Under the pieces are notes generated by a model. That model was not told where the DNA came from. It saw nothing but the letters and a program-made list of their open reading frames with translations, and did no database searches. Position numbers and translations under genes: made by a program. Below, one piece after another: positions 24,921 through 38,617 of a stretch of DNA of 64,000 nt (position 1 is the first letter of the stretch; each line of letters opens with the position of its first letter). The DNA comes from Metopolophium dirhodum (taxonomy: Eukaryota > Arthropoda > Insecta > Hemiptera > Aphididae), in the NCBI RefSeq assembly GCF_019925205.1, contig NC_083566.1:4650001-4714000 (forward strand). Reading direction: 5' to 3'.

Positions 24921-27900
24921 ACGAAACAGAATGATTTTATCAAACTTCACCCGATAAACGTAACAGTCGTATTTGTTCGTTATCGACTGAATATTATTTT
25001 AGTGGGTGAAAAAATAGTTATTGCTTACACCTTTAACGTCCTATCCCTAAATAATTTATAAAAACAAATTTAAATACCAATTATAGCTTTATGCTAAAGC
25101 TCGTCATGTTCCAGAAACAAGTACGTAGCATAAAAACCTGCTGCTATATAATTATGTCTATGACATGCATCAGACTCTACCTATAATATTGTTCATTTAC
25201 TCGCCTCTTAGAACTCAACTCAGAGCCGGAGTTATTGGCCTTTTACCGTTGTCTGTTACTAAGTTTTTGATATATATTTTAACTACACGTCATGATACCG
25301 TGGCCATCACAGGCGTGTGATAGCCGTGAATTAAGATGAACGAAAACGTGGACCAATATTTTTCCGGGTACCAATAAGCCACTCTACTTCATTCGACTTA
25401 ACTTTGAATATTCATAAGTTATAACTTATTAGTTATTAACCACTGCAAATCGTTCAAAGTTTGAACGATAAATATTTTGTTTCAGAATATGATTTTAATA
25501 ATCTACGTTGTTATTCATTAATAAGTTTTTGCCATCACTTCATATTATCTAAAAATATTTTTAACAAAGTTAAAACTTATTGAAATAATGGTCGTACTAT
25601 AGGTACCAGTAGAGTTATCAATATTAGTGTTCTACGAACTATTGATAGTTTTTTCATATAATAGTTTTAATATTAATATACAATAAATAGGGATGGGCAA
25701 CTCCCAGGAACGTGCGGGAATTCAAGGGAATCATACAGATATTGCAGGAGCCATTGATTATTATAATTTGCGCACCATAAATCTATATTATAATGGTGTA
25801 CTTCTTTCATTTCAAATGTTAAATTTGTTTGCTAAATTTCTTCGAAAAAAAATACTTATACTGCTGAACGGGTTAAAATAAATACTGCTATTAATATAAT
25901 TAATGTTCTAGGTACCAAAAATGGTACAAAGAGCAGTTAATCTGTTAAAAATATAAAAAACTAAAAATTATGTTTCAATATGCATATTATTATGTATCTA
26001 CCTGTACTGGCGGAATCTATACTATATTATGGTCAAATCAATGGGCCTTATTACAATACATTTTCGGAGATGTTTTTTCTCGGGAAATTCATAGAGTGCC
26101 AACCCTAACTCTTCAAAAGTACAATTTATAATATATTTATCTAATTTGGAGTAAAAAATTTAATAGTGAACTATATATAAAAATAAATTCTTAGTTGAGG
26201 AAAAAGTTGTCGACTGAGACGTGTCACGCGTGTGCCGTGAAAATTTCATAAAAGTTTAGCTTAAATTTATTAATTTATTGTTTTATACATTCGAGTTTAA
26301 TCAAAAGCAGATAGTATTAGTAAGTATTTACTGCAATCTTATTTTAGATTTATTGAAATTAATCGTATTATTATAATTAAAATATCTTCTAAGAAAGACA
26401 CGTCTTACGTTTTCGACTTATAATATAAATTATTATAAACACAGCAGAACACTAACTAAGTACATAAACTAAATCTGATTAAAATGAAATATTAGTATGT
26501 GATTGTATCTTATGATTTGACGAATACCCCACATTTTGAGTAGGTATTGCGGAATGCCACGGGGGGGGGGGGGGTGTTCCTCCCACTGCTAAATCAACCT
26601 TACATTGTTTTAGGAACCCAATTTTTTTGTTTAGAGCTTATATTATTATGACCGTTTGTCCGTTGATAGAAACTTAGAAAACTACTTAATGAAAACTTTT
26701 GAAAAAATGGAAAAAAAAATTGTCACTCAACCATGCAGTCTTTTCGGAAATCGATATACCTAACTTTTTATGGATTCTGTTTACATTTTAATTGAAATAA
26801 TAATGAACATTTTTTTCTGTAGTATTACGACAAAAACAACGATTATTGCTTAATATTTGATTTTATTATAAGACGCCACGAACTACGCTCATCGTATAAC
26901 CACCCAATTCACCGCTCGATGCGTCTCACAAACGAACACCCTTTTAACCTCACCTAACCTTGTCGTATAAATATATGTTGATTAATTCTGTACAGTGTTT
27001 GGGCTTTGGACTGTAATGTTATAAGTATAACACGAAATTAAAAACCAAAAAATATCAAGTCAGTATCTAATACAATTTATATTATTATTTCAGTTAGGTA
27101 TATATTACTAATTATTATATTACAATATAAATGTTAAGTAAAATATTGAACGAAATAAGTAATAACTTATGTACACAGCTCGGTGTTGTACCGTTTACGT
27201 AGAAACATCGATAAAAAAAAAATATATATATATATATTTTTAGAAAATTATAACCGAATGGGATCAATACATATTTTGTTGAATTTTGAAATCTTAATAT
27301 TATTAATTTGAATTGTTCATTGGAAGTAATGCAATATTGCACTATAATATATTAATATTTATCTGGCAGAGATATTTAAATGAATCATCCATAATACTCA
27401 AACATATTGTAGAGATACAAATCCAAGACGCCGAGGCCGGAAATATTAATATGGCGTTGCTAAGTTCCAGTCAAACTTCCGCACTATATTAAACAGAAGT
27501 AATTTGAAAAGCGTTTAATATAATTAGTAAATTAGTTTGCTATTGTTAGTTTCTTGTAGTATAGATCGTAATAATAACACAAGTATAGGTATGGTTAAAA
27601 TAAAATATTTTGAAATTACTATTATTACTTATTAATTCTGGCGTATACCTATATAATGATATAATATGATATTTATAAAATATATAAGACGTTTATCATA
27701 AATTACATTCTATTCAATATTACTTATTGTTCATAAAATCATAAACATATTATTATATAATATGAATCATATTGATATTTCGACTTTTATTCGTTTAGAA
27801 AAAAATCAAGACAATCAACAAAATATTTTTACGATTTAAATTTTTTAATTATTTGAATGTTTTTCATTAACCTGTGATATTAACCAGGTGATTTCCATAC

Positions 27901-29100
27901 CTCCATATTTATTCACTATAAATTATAATATTTGTTCGTTAAAATTAATTTTTGTATTAGTATTTTTAGTATACATTTAAAAATCTTATCTATATTATTT
28001 TTTTAGAACATTCTAAAATAATCTAAATATTACAGTTTACTTAAATACTAACTACAATTTTTATTTATTCCCATTAAAATTAGTATTAAAACAATTTAAT
28101 AAAACGTTAATACAATTTTTAATCATATTAGGACCCGTAATGATCAAATTTTTTAATAAGATATCTACCAAAAAATTATTTTAATTTTTGTATTTTTTTG
28201 GTTCTGTATAAAAATTAATTTTCTTTTGTGTTTCATTCCTTTAGAAATATGAAAATAATTATGATTAAAATCGTATTACGCATTATTACTTTTAATCCTT
28301 TTTTATGGCTTCGTATAAACCATTGATTCGGTTATTTGAGTTTAAGAAAAGAAACAATACCTACATAATATCTACATAATAATTTGTTACATTATATAAT
28401 TTTTGTTTAGTTCAATCTCATAGCTGCAATCATGGTTCGTTTATTGGAATTTAAATGTTTGCTTTATTTTTTGAATTTTGATAGAATATCGTATGGTTGC
28501 TTTTGGTATTTATTTTTTTAATATTAAATTTTATCACGCACACTTTTGTACAAATAATATATGATGGTTACATGATTTTCCAAGATCATTCGTGTTTAGA
28601 AAAATATTTTATGATTTCAATTATTTTTTTATGTTTTACTTATCGGACAGAGAAAAATGGTTAAACGATGATAATGATTATTGCTTGAATTATTGAATAA
28701 TTACCTACACAAAATTATGAAAACTCGTGTATTATTTAGAAGGGGGCAAGTTATGAGAGTATAAATCTAAATTTCCTAAAACAAACCTATATCATATTAT
28801 AAATATACCACGCCAACCAGATACAGGTGATATGGCTTTATTCGAGGATATTATTTGAGTTTTATACTTTTATCCGTAAAGATTTATGTTGTTCAACCCT
28901 CCGTGAATTGAATATCATTAAATAGGTATACACGTGGCAAATCCTAAATTGCTTACAAACCTTTTTTCTCACCGTTAACAGCACAATATTATTATCTGCT
29001 ATAATATTGGTACTGAAATTATTATACTCACCAACTTTAATACAAATTTATTTTATATACATAAACACAGTAATAATAAATATAATAATAATACAAAATA
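24921..29100. other. AT-rich intergenic sequence
   Basis: No conserved coding frame. A degraded element may span about 25691-26110: TAGGGATGGGCAACTC at the left, and a GTGCCAACCCTA right end that is partly its inverse. No matching duplications were found. A 14-base poly-G lies at 26561-26574. Confidence 0.3.
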
Positions 29101-29440
29101 AATAAATATATATATAAATAATGTGACCGAAGGCCACGAAGACTTTTGCGGAGACTCCACGAACAAGGCTGACGGTAATAAGAGACAAAACAATATAATA
29201 TATTATAAACTATCTATCTCAAAATTACTTACATTAAACTTAGTTATACTCTTAAAAAATATCACTATCGTAAATCTCAAAATGAATGTATTAAGTGTGT
29301 GAGCACCTCTTTGAAAATGTGCAATGGCACAGTGAAAATTATTTCTAGTCTCTAGCTATCATAGTTAAGGCTTTTCGTTGATCAGTCAGTCAGGAGACGT
29401 CCGATTATATATTGTATAGATTACCTATAATACAACTAGG
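29100..29440. repeat. Repeat fragment with GATCAGTCAGTCAGG tail
   Basis: The right end, GATCAGTCAGTCAGGAGACG followed by TATATTGTATAGATTAC, resembles the 3' end of insect retroposons. It shares GAGCACCTCT with sequence at about 36448. No reverse-transcriptase frame is visible. Confidence 0.3.
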
Positions 29441-29513
29441 TACTGGCTTTTTCCAGTTTTGGAACTCTGTTGGTGCATTGCAGAACTTCACAATTTGTTT
29501 CCCACTTTAAACA

Positions 29514-29852
29514 ATATTATTTAATAATAATAATAATAGTAATTGCCTGCATTAGATGATGGTAAAATTATAAGCTAATAACGACAGTCGGAAAACATAA
29601 CACTTTAGCCACGTTTAGACAATGATATAAATTAAAATCAAATATGGTTCGCGTAGCAGACGACGACGACGGCGACCATTTTGAGAATTAATATTATTTA
29701 ATAATAATTGCCTGCAATAGGTGATGGTTAAATCATAAACTAATAACGACAGTCGGAAAACATAACACTTTAGTCGCGTTTAGACAATGATATAAATTAA
29801 AATCAAATATTATGGTTCGCGTAGCGCAGACGACGACGACGACCATATTGAA
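29514..29852 (+). repeat. Direct tandem duplication, two ~160-178 bp units
   Basis: Unit 1 (about 29514-29691) and unit 2 (about 29692-29852) share TTGCCTGCA, CTAATAACGACAGTCGG, AACATAACACTTTAG, GTTTAGACAATGATATAA and GGTTCGCGTAGC in the same order. A few substitutions and small indels occur in the AAT and GAC runs. The copies abut. Confidence 0.85.
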
Positions 29853-32318
29853 AATTCGGTCTAAAAAAAACTTGAAAAAAGAAAATATTATAATATAATA
29901 TACTATAAGATTACAACAGTATACGATGCGCATCAAGTGTCACGGTTAACTTTGGATTCAAAACGTGAGTGGAAACTTTTTCTCTCGGCATTAATGTTAT
30001 ATATTATTATTATCAGCTTGGAAATAATAATAATGTAAAGACTCACGTGTGCCTTTGAATGTGCGAGAAGCTTTTCAACGTTTCACACAAAGTACGCTCA
30101 CAAGTGCGCTTTACAAAACCAATTATTACCGGTTGAATTGAAATTATGTACAAACGTCACTGTACAAAAATAAGCTTGTATACACAAATCTGTACCTAAT
30201 ACCTAATACTACTTAATACTGCATAAATAAAAAATATATTTTATACGGTTATATATTCGACTGCACTCCACTAATTCACTCATTATATTATATTATGACG
30301 GTTTAAATTGTTCTTTCCATCTTGTTTGATGCATATTTAAATAGGATAATAATATTTGCTCCTTTTCATACGTCGCGCGTTATATTATTCCCACTATACC
30401 CACGTTATTGAAAGCGTCGTTAAAATCGTATTTAAGTATAATTTTTTATTATTATTGTAATAAAAAAAGGAATATTTCGAATCTGTATTATTATTATTAT
30501 TATTATTATTGGTACAACAAGTGAATTTTATAAGATATTTTTTTTTCAAAATATTTGTACGGTGCATATTGTTTATACTATACAGTAAAAAATAAAAAAC
30601 AAAAACATTAAATCACTGCATGAGTGAGAAGCAGTGTGTAAGTCCTCAGACTTTGAAAAAAAGCAATTACTTAGTTATTTTTTAATTAAAATATACCTAG
30701 GTGATTCGTACAACACGAATTGTATGCACGTGTGCATATAACGCATTATACAATATTATTTAAATAAATAAAGTTTAATAAACACTATATTACTTATATA
30801 ATTATAGATGTTCCCGAGGTAGTAAAATTTCTGTTGAATAATACATTGTTATTTTATTTTAAGGCCTCAACATATTGTATAAAAACTACAATATTACGCA
30901 GACCAGCACTTATTAGTTAGGTCTTTAATCCTTCATATTTAATAATCCACAAACACATCTAAACAATGATTTTCTATGCGCAACTTTATAATCACCTCCA
31001 TGTACATTAAAGCATCGTATAAAAATCAACTACAACAAAAAAACAAAAAAATTATTAGAGGATAAATCGTTATTATTTTGTTGTTCGAAAAATTGCACGT
31101 AAATATGAAATTCAAACGTTTATAAAAAAACATTGTGATCATGTATTTTCGACGTTTTTAAATTGTTTAATACATAGTTGTTGTAATCAATGGTATAACA
31201 AACCTTACATTACATATTTTTTTTTTAACGAGATAATAAATGCTATTAACATATCTCTAAAATAGTCGAAAATTTAAAATGCCTATAGTTAATAGCCTAA
31301 AAACAGCCAACATAACATTTTTAATATCAAAACATAACTAGAATATGTTAACATTCATAAGACTACAACAGATTTAATTTGCTAACAGAAACCATCCTCG
31401 ATAGTTAGGCTTTTTACTGGTATAAAAAATGCGTACAAGCTTTAGTATCAAGGCCCCCATTACATTCAAGGCTCTTTTCAGAGTCTAAAATGATAGGCAT
31501 TAATTCCAAACGAAAATTGTTATTAATTACTTTTTTACAAGCCAATGCGTTTTGTATTATTTTGTTAGCTATGACGTCTTTAATCATTTTTTTTCTATTT
31601 TTTTTCAAAATTAGTAAGTACTTTCAAATTTTCAGACAAACTTATCCATCGATTATGCTAGACATTTTATCTTTATGCGGTATTTTAGAGAGGTAATTTT
31701 TTAATTTCTCATTTAATGGGTAAGTTGCACCTAATTTTGAATATTATTTGTTTATTTGTGTATGAAAAGAAAAATATTCTATTGGTTGGGACGGTTGGGT
31801 ACCTAAGAAACATGTATCCATAGTCAAATGATTTTATTAGTAGGTAGGTACATATAGTTATTTGTTTTCTCTAGTGTACAAAATAGATAATCGCCAACCC
31901 GTCTTTTTACATATTAATATAAGTGTTGTTGAAATAAAATAATAATAATAATCTCAGATACTATTATAATGTTTGCGATGAGGTACTATAGATTTTCATA
32001 AACTGGGATGTTTGTTTCAGTTATTACATATAAAATCGAAAAATATTATTTCCTCATGTACCAACAATATAGACTAGGTTTTGAAAATGTTCAAGTGTTC
32101 TTAAAAATATTCCTACTATATCACACAAACAAATGATTTAAATACATCGTTGGCGACAGATTTCCACTCATCACGGGAAGGGTCGGGCTCCGGAATAGGC
32201 TATAGACCCGTCATCCGCGCATGCGCTTACGTATTATGATTGTTACAGTTATAATAACAATAATATTATGCACATCGGTCGTGCCACTCGTGTGTCAGCA
32301 CTCACCACGACTGACAGG

Positions 32319-32503
32319 TGGTGGCAGACATCGGAAGCCGCAGGTTGTGGATGACATTCGAATATCAGATCGCCGGCCTGATCGAGAAAATCTCTTCGTA
32401 CTCATCGTATTATAATATTATTATACATTGTAACAGCACCGCGAAGGGGCAACCACCGCACTACAACCAGATAATGATTATTATTGTTATTTTTTTCCCC
32501 TAA
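32319..32503 (+). other. Possible orphan exon
   Basis: After an acceptor-like ACTGACAG, the frame reads VVADIGSRRLWMTFEYQIAG, then LIEKISSYSS, from locally GC-richer sequence. It then decays into AT-rich low-complexity codons before a stop at the end. The first 35 or so residues look more protein-like than the surroundings, but I recognise no family and no donor is obvious. Confidence 0.15.
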
Positions 32504-32856
32504 GCGTTGCGTTAAGTTAATATCCTAAACTGTCAAACCGTTTCCTCTGGATCGGCTGGCTGCGCTGATATTTGGCGGTGGTTTTTGACGTCTTCTGTTG
32601 CTGCCGGCGCTCTGCACTATAATATATTATACGACTCCCTATAATATAATATCTGACTTGATCTACGACAGTGTTGATAATAATAATTATTGTTATTGTT
32701 ACACGATGTGTCAGGGTTTCGTGAGCGTGTGTGATATATAATATGTATAATAATATAATTGTTGTATATATACATGACTTAAAAAAAAACGTTTATTATA
32801 AAATATTGAAATATCGTACTACCCACGAATTATGATTACATTCGAAGCAGACGTCA

Positions 32857-33177
32857 ATGGATGCCGAGTCAACAAAATTGCAACGACTACATAAGGCGAC
32901 GTCCACAACAGGAGCGGGGCTGTCGATCATTAGCCGTGTCGTAGCTAACGACCAGCCTTTAACTTTTTTAGTTGTTTGTTTTTTGGAATATCTTTTTATT
33001 ACATTTCAGTTTATTTTTAACCAAGTGGCACTTGTTGTTCTCTACTCCTGGTTTAGAGTATTCTATCTCACGTGTGCGTACACAGACGTCTGTGACGGAA
33101 AACACTTTTACAGTAGTCAAGACACCGTTATACTTACTTTCTCATCCAGTACTCGTTATCGTGGTCAGTTGTTCTAG
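32857..33177 (+). other. Unrecognised ORF of 106 codons
   Basis: The N-terminal part (MDAESTKLQRLHKATSTTGA...) is GC-richer than its surroundings and the C-terminal part is hydrophobic. It might be a retroelement remnant or chance. I recognise no domain. Confidence 0.15.
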
Positions 33178-34145
33178 AGTAAAGTAACCTTACGGTTGTA
33201 TAGTGTAAATCCTGTTGGACCTTGTTTAATTATCCTTTTTGTTAAATAATCGTTAACGCGATTCTAAAGTGTCTCGGCCGTATATCATATGCATACAGTG
33301 CGATTCGTCAAGCAAGATAATTAAACATCTGATTTTTGGATTCATTTTTCTGAAAATATTTAATCAAAATCAAAATTTCATCAGATACCTAGTTTTTGAT
33401 TTATTTAACTTTGTATTCTAAGGATAACGTATAAGTTCATGATGATGGGTTTGAGAGATTTAGGGGCTATGATAATTTGAATGATTTAGTAATTTATATC
33501 AATCTATCTATATTTATAATTGTAAAAATGACCTAAGATATTATCATATTATCTAATAATATAACACCTTTTACATAATATTATTATAAAAACAATTTTA
33601 AGGACTATTAAATCTATAATATAAACAACTTAAATAACTGAAAAGCTACTCATTTGAATTTTGAATTAGATACATCAACATTTTCAAAAAATCATTCACT
33701 CAATAATTTACAGTAAGAGAGGAGGGTTTCTCGTTTGTAAAACAGAAGTTTGTATTGCAAAAGAACACTACGACATAAAAAATACATAAAAAATCTCAAA
33801 AATTCTAAATACATAAATTCTTAACAATTAGGGATAATAATTCCTAAAATGTCCACAAATATTTGATAAAGCAAAATATTGTAAGCGTTTGAATATTATC
33901 GTAATCAGTTGACCAATAGTGGCAAGCAAATAATTTAGATATCTTATATCTATATATTTATATTGAACTGCGGAAATTCGTGTAAAAATAAAATTGTAGG
34001 GATATATAATAATCGAACGTTGATACGTTGTCGTTCCATAATTAATATTTGATCAGTTTATACTTTATATAGGTAGTATGAAATATGAATCCAGTCTCCA
34101 GACATCCAAAACCTTGTTATAATAATATAGTTGAATTATTGAGCT

Positions 34146-35482
34146 GATTCTGAGCGAAGCGATGAATGTATTGATTTTACAATGATGTGTGTTTTTTTTT
34201 TTTTTTTTTTATTTTTTTTTTTTGTGTCTGTCATCACCTTTTAGGACAGTAAAAGTGCTTGGATTTTCTTCAACAGTAACTTTTCTGATAGGGTAGTGAA
34301 TCTAGTTGGTACTTTGGGGAGTCAAAAGTAAAAATTCCCAGTGGTTTTTAAAAACGACGAGAAAAACAAAAGAAAAACGGGAATTTTTACGCAAAATCTA
34401 TTTTTGAGAAAATCGATTTTGGTTTTTGGTGTAACTCTAAAACAAATGACCGTAGGGACATGACATTTTGACTGAATGATTATAATTGCATTTCCTATAC
34501 ACCATAACATTTTCCAAATATTTTGACTTATTTTAAGCTGTTTACGGACATTGTCAATTTCCATTTTTTTAGTTTTTTTTTCTATAAATATCAATAAAAT
34601 TTCATCTGTTGAGTAAAAAAGCTTGAAAATTTAATAGAAGGCTCTTAGGTTATTGCTTCAAATCCAGATGAAAAAAATTAAAAATCCTTAGTCACAGTTT
34701 TTATTTATAAGCATTTGAAGTTCAAATTTTGACAAAATACGGAAAAATCACGAAAAATAGCAAATTATTTTGAGTTGAGAATTCATAAAAATTTTTCTTT
34801 TTAAATCTAAGATTTGAAAATGTAATATAAGATTACTCATAAGATTGTCTACCTTTATCAAAAAAAAAAATGTCTAGAAGAAACTTAAATTAAATTTTTA
34901 TGAGCGTCTGAAATTTATATTTTTACAACATTTGATATTCACTCGATTTCTCATGTAACAATTTTCTTATTTTATTGTAATTAAAAAACGAATGACTGTA
35001 AATACTTGAAAATTTCACTGAATGTTTATATTAGCATTTTCTACACATCATAAGATTTTCAAAATATTTTGACTTTTTTTGAGCTGTTTACGGACATTGT
35101 AAGTTTTCAATTTTTTTAGTTTTTTTTTCTATAAATATCAATAAAATTTTATTTGTTGGGTAAAAAAGCGTGAAAATTTAATATAAGGCTCCTGATAGGT
35201 ACATCGTTCTAATAGCAGTTGAAAAATATTAAAAATACATAGGCACAATTTTTTTTTATAAGCATTTAAAGTTCAAATTTTGACAACATTTATCAAATTT
35301 ATAATTTATTAATTATTTTGTAGTTAAAAATGTATAAAATGTTTAACTTTTATGGCTAAGGATTGAAAATCTAAAACAAGGCTCCACGTAAATAGGTTAT
35401 ATATAAATTACTTAATTCACAATAATATCTTCAAATATACTTGGTAATATCGTAGGCTGACTGACCGTTTTCGCTCAGAATC
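34146..35482. mobile_element. Non-autonomous TIR element with GATTCTGAGCGAA termini
   Basis: GATTCTGAGCGAA at 34146-34158 is repeated inverted as TTCGCTCAGAATC at 35470-35482. The interior is AT-rich with no transposase. It carries an internal direct duplication of about 180 bp: the segment near 34490-34650 (TATTTTGACTT, GCTGTTTACGGACATTGT, CTATAAATATCAATAAAATTT) recurs at about 35035-35200. A truncated relative lies at 6216. Target duplication not resolved. Confidence 0.6.
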
Positions 35483-35879
35483 GTTTTTCTTATACAACGA
35501 TATTATATCATTGAATTCAAATTTAACACCATCCATTACGGTGACCCACTTGTAACCTACTGTACAGAAGAGCGACATCCACTTATCCACCTTTTTTTTA
35601 TTTGTATTATATTATCGGAAGTGTATTCACGAACTCATTTTATTTTTGTTCGTGATTCCAAGTACCTGCAAACAATAATATGAGAAATTTAAAATATTTA
35701 ATTACAAATCGGTATGTAAAAAAATGTACATATTATATTTCACACACTGTCGACAACACAGAAATGGTAAAATCAGAACAAAGCCGAAATCAATCGTAAA
35801 CGAACAATCATCAAATTAAACGTAGATTGGTTTAACATAGCTAACTAAAAATATAGGTTATTGGATCCTACCCGAGGAC

Positions 35880-36280
35880 GTCCTCAAACAGGGATATTGA
35901 GATTTTGAAACAGGGATGGAATTTTTTGTTTATAAATGATTGCTATTGGTTTTAATAATAATTACTATTTTTACTTTTTTATTTTTTTCTTTATCTATAC
36001 ATACGAATGTTTGTTTTTTTTAGTCATCGGATTTTAGTATTAATTGTTAAGTTAGGTTAGGTTAGGATTTTGTATTAATTGATTGTATTAATCCACCGTA
36101 GGTTGAATTAAGTAAAAACGACAAACTCGGTTTAACTTTGATCCTTTTGAGTTAAATTATACACTTACGTACGCACCACGCCGAGGTTCGCGATCTACCG
36201 TAGGTAGGTTGCCTACCTGATAATAATATACTTCTCGCATAATCACAAACATCTCACGGACAACGCCGGTCGGGATAGCT
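35880..36280 (-). repeat. Interspersed repeat, copy 2 (inverse of 11385-12060)
   Basis: Its reverse complement shares AGGTAGGCAA.CTACCT, CGGTAGATCGCG, GGATCAAAGTTA, CCGAGTTTGTCGTTTTTACT, CTACGGTGGATTAAT and CCTAACCTAACCTAAC with copy 1, in order. The left boundary is approximate. Confidence 0.6.
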
Positions 36281-36615
36281 ATAAATTGAAATTGAATATA
36301 ATCAACACTTAAAAGACGTTGCTTCCACAGCGTGTTGCACCCAAAAGGAGTTGAACAAAGACCATTTTTTCCCGGGAAACGTCGGGTAATACGGCAAGTA
36401 AACTAATAAAAAGTTTCAATTCCCACCGTGAATCTCAAACTCATTGTTTGAGCACCTCTAATTTACATTTTTTCGCGACAAAATGTAGCATATTTTCTTC
36501 CCCGAGGTATGATCTATCTTTTTACCAAATTTCATCGCAATCGGATGAACGGAGGTTTATGAATGCATAAAGGATCGACAGACAAACATTCATTTTTATA
36601 CATAATATAGATATT
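36281..36615 (+). repeat. Retroposon-like 3' end
   Basis: The stretch ends CCAAATTTCATCGCAATCGG, GATCGACAGACAAACATTC and a T/A-rich tail. This wording is typical of the 3' ends of dispersed insect retroposons. No coding frame is present. It may be part of the adjoining repeat copy. Confidence 0.35.
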
Positions 36616-36919
36616 ATATTTATGCTTAAGCAGATTTTAAATAATGTATTAAAAGTCATTGAAAAAAACGATTTTACGTGATTTTGTTTTATCTATGTTG
36701 CTTATATTGGCCTAAAAAAAAAATATCGCCCTGACATCCTCTTAATACACATTTTAGGAGGTACATACCTGTATATATTTAAACAATATAATATGTATTG
36801 TCAACCCTCGATTTCCGTAACGGCGTAACGTTTCTGCCGATATGATTATACTCTTATTCGATCGTTTCAATAATATATTATAATAATAATTATTGTTTCA
36901 ATTTCGTACGACGCGCTTT

Positions 36920-37800
36920 GCAGCCACTGGAGTTGCGCTGATGCGTGTGGTCGGATGGGGTGGGTCGGTGGTCGGAGTGCATGTAGTTGTACGGGGTCGC
37001 GACGAGGGTAACTCGCGTAATAACCTTATTATTGCTAACTACGACGACGATGAAACGACCCCGCGTAAAACCGCAATAATTTCGTTGTTGTTATAATCGC
37101 GCCGTGAGAACGACCCACAACCTGTCGCGCGCGCGGCGAGTGTCGGCGCGAGGTGCAGAGCTGCAAGACCTGCAGCAGGTAAATCGGGCGGCGAGAGGCT
37201 GCGGTCGCGACGAGTGGGCGGGTGGGTTGGTGGGTAGTGAGGTGGGTGCCCGAGACGGAAGACGACAACGACGACGGCGACGTGTTTGCTCGCGTGCGAC
37301 CGAAAGACGCGCGTATTATATAGATGTACCTGTATAATATAGACGCTGCAAAACACCGCGTATTATATTCACACACCCACACACACACACCCACACACCC
37401 GCGCATTATATTATATATACATGACGGCGGGGCGCTAATAGGTGGCGGGTGGAGGACGGTGTTTGGGTGAATAAACCGTGATGACAAAATATACTCGAGA
37501 GGAGACGCGAGCTTGTCGTCGTCGTCGCGGTGCGGGCGGAGGTTTAAAAGTTCTCGTTTAAAATCGACTTAAACGCGCAAAGTTCACGGCGCGGCTTTAT
37601 TGTTTATCTCCGCGGCGCCGTCGTTAATGCCGGGCACGCGGATTTTGCCACCGCCTGCACCTCCTCGCACACCTTTTGTATCGCATCGCGTTCTCGGGCT
37701 CGTTCGCGCGTAACGTTCAAGCCGCGGAGACGACCCTCCTCTTCGGCGCAAAAACCGTCGTCGCCGTTTTCGCACCTCGTCACGACTATATACGATGTCG
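36920..37800. promoter_or_regulatory. CpG-rich island with CA repeat
   Basis: Dense CG dinucleotides (CGCGCGCGGCG, CGTCGTCGTCGCGG) in otherwise ~30% GC DNA, with a CA-type repeat at about 37370-37398. ORFs crossing it on both strands are arginine- or threonine-rich repeat translations. Probably promoter or 5'-UTR sequence of an unidentified transcript. Confidence 0.3.
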
Positions 37801-38617
37801 GATTACGACTCCTTATATAATATAGCCACGGGGGACTTACCTACGTGTACACGATGACGCGTATATTATTTTATTATTATATAATTACGTGTGGCAGCGT
37901 TTCGGCAATGGCGTAACAGCGGCGCACACGATGCCCGACCTATAAGAAGTCGCATGCGACGGAAGCGAAATCGTCCGGCCCCGGCCCCCGCATGATTCGA
38001 TAATAAGCGCCCAACGACGTTACATTAGTAATGAACTCGATTTCTTTATATTCGAAATCTATACAATAATAATATTTATTGGCCAAAAAAATTACAATTA
38101 AGTGACCGATGATTATATATTTATAAGACATAGTTAAATGGCCCATCTCACCACTGAGAATAACCTCTTATCGGTGATTTTGGAGTACTATTCAAAGATA
38201 AGTATAAATTACATAGGCTACAGGTCACTAGTATTATTTAACAACCATAGTTTAATAGAGTGTTTATATATCTTACAAGATGTACTGTTAATAATTTGCA
38301 CCGGAATATCATTTAGTAATCTCAAACCCACTTGCGAAAAACATCGACTAGATTTCAATACACGTACAGTAGGGATTTCTAAGTTATTTTTTAGACGTGT
38401 GTTGCATTTTTAAGTTTAAATGATTTTTCTGTGTTCACTGTTGAAATGGTATTTTTTAGCGTTTTACTAAATTATTGTTAAATTTTTCCTTATATCTATG
38501 TATATTATAAATTATTTTTATGACCAAGGCCATAAGTGCAATAAGAGGAGGGAAACTGTGAGAAAAGCCTCCATTAACCGTACCATAAAATATGATAATG
38601 TATAATGTAGATTTTAC

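Noticed and set aside
34190..34225. Poly-T tract as a retroposon tail
   Set aside because: It lies inside the TIR element close to its left end, with no retroposon body next to it.
37035..37487. 150-codon minus-strand ORF
   Set aside because: It crosses a CpG-rich, low-complexity region and a CA repeat; no recognisable motif and no splice context.
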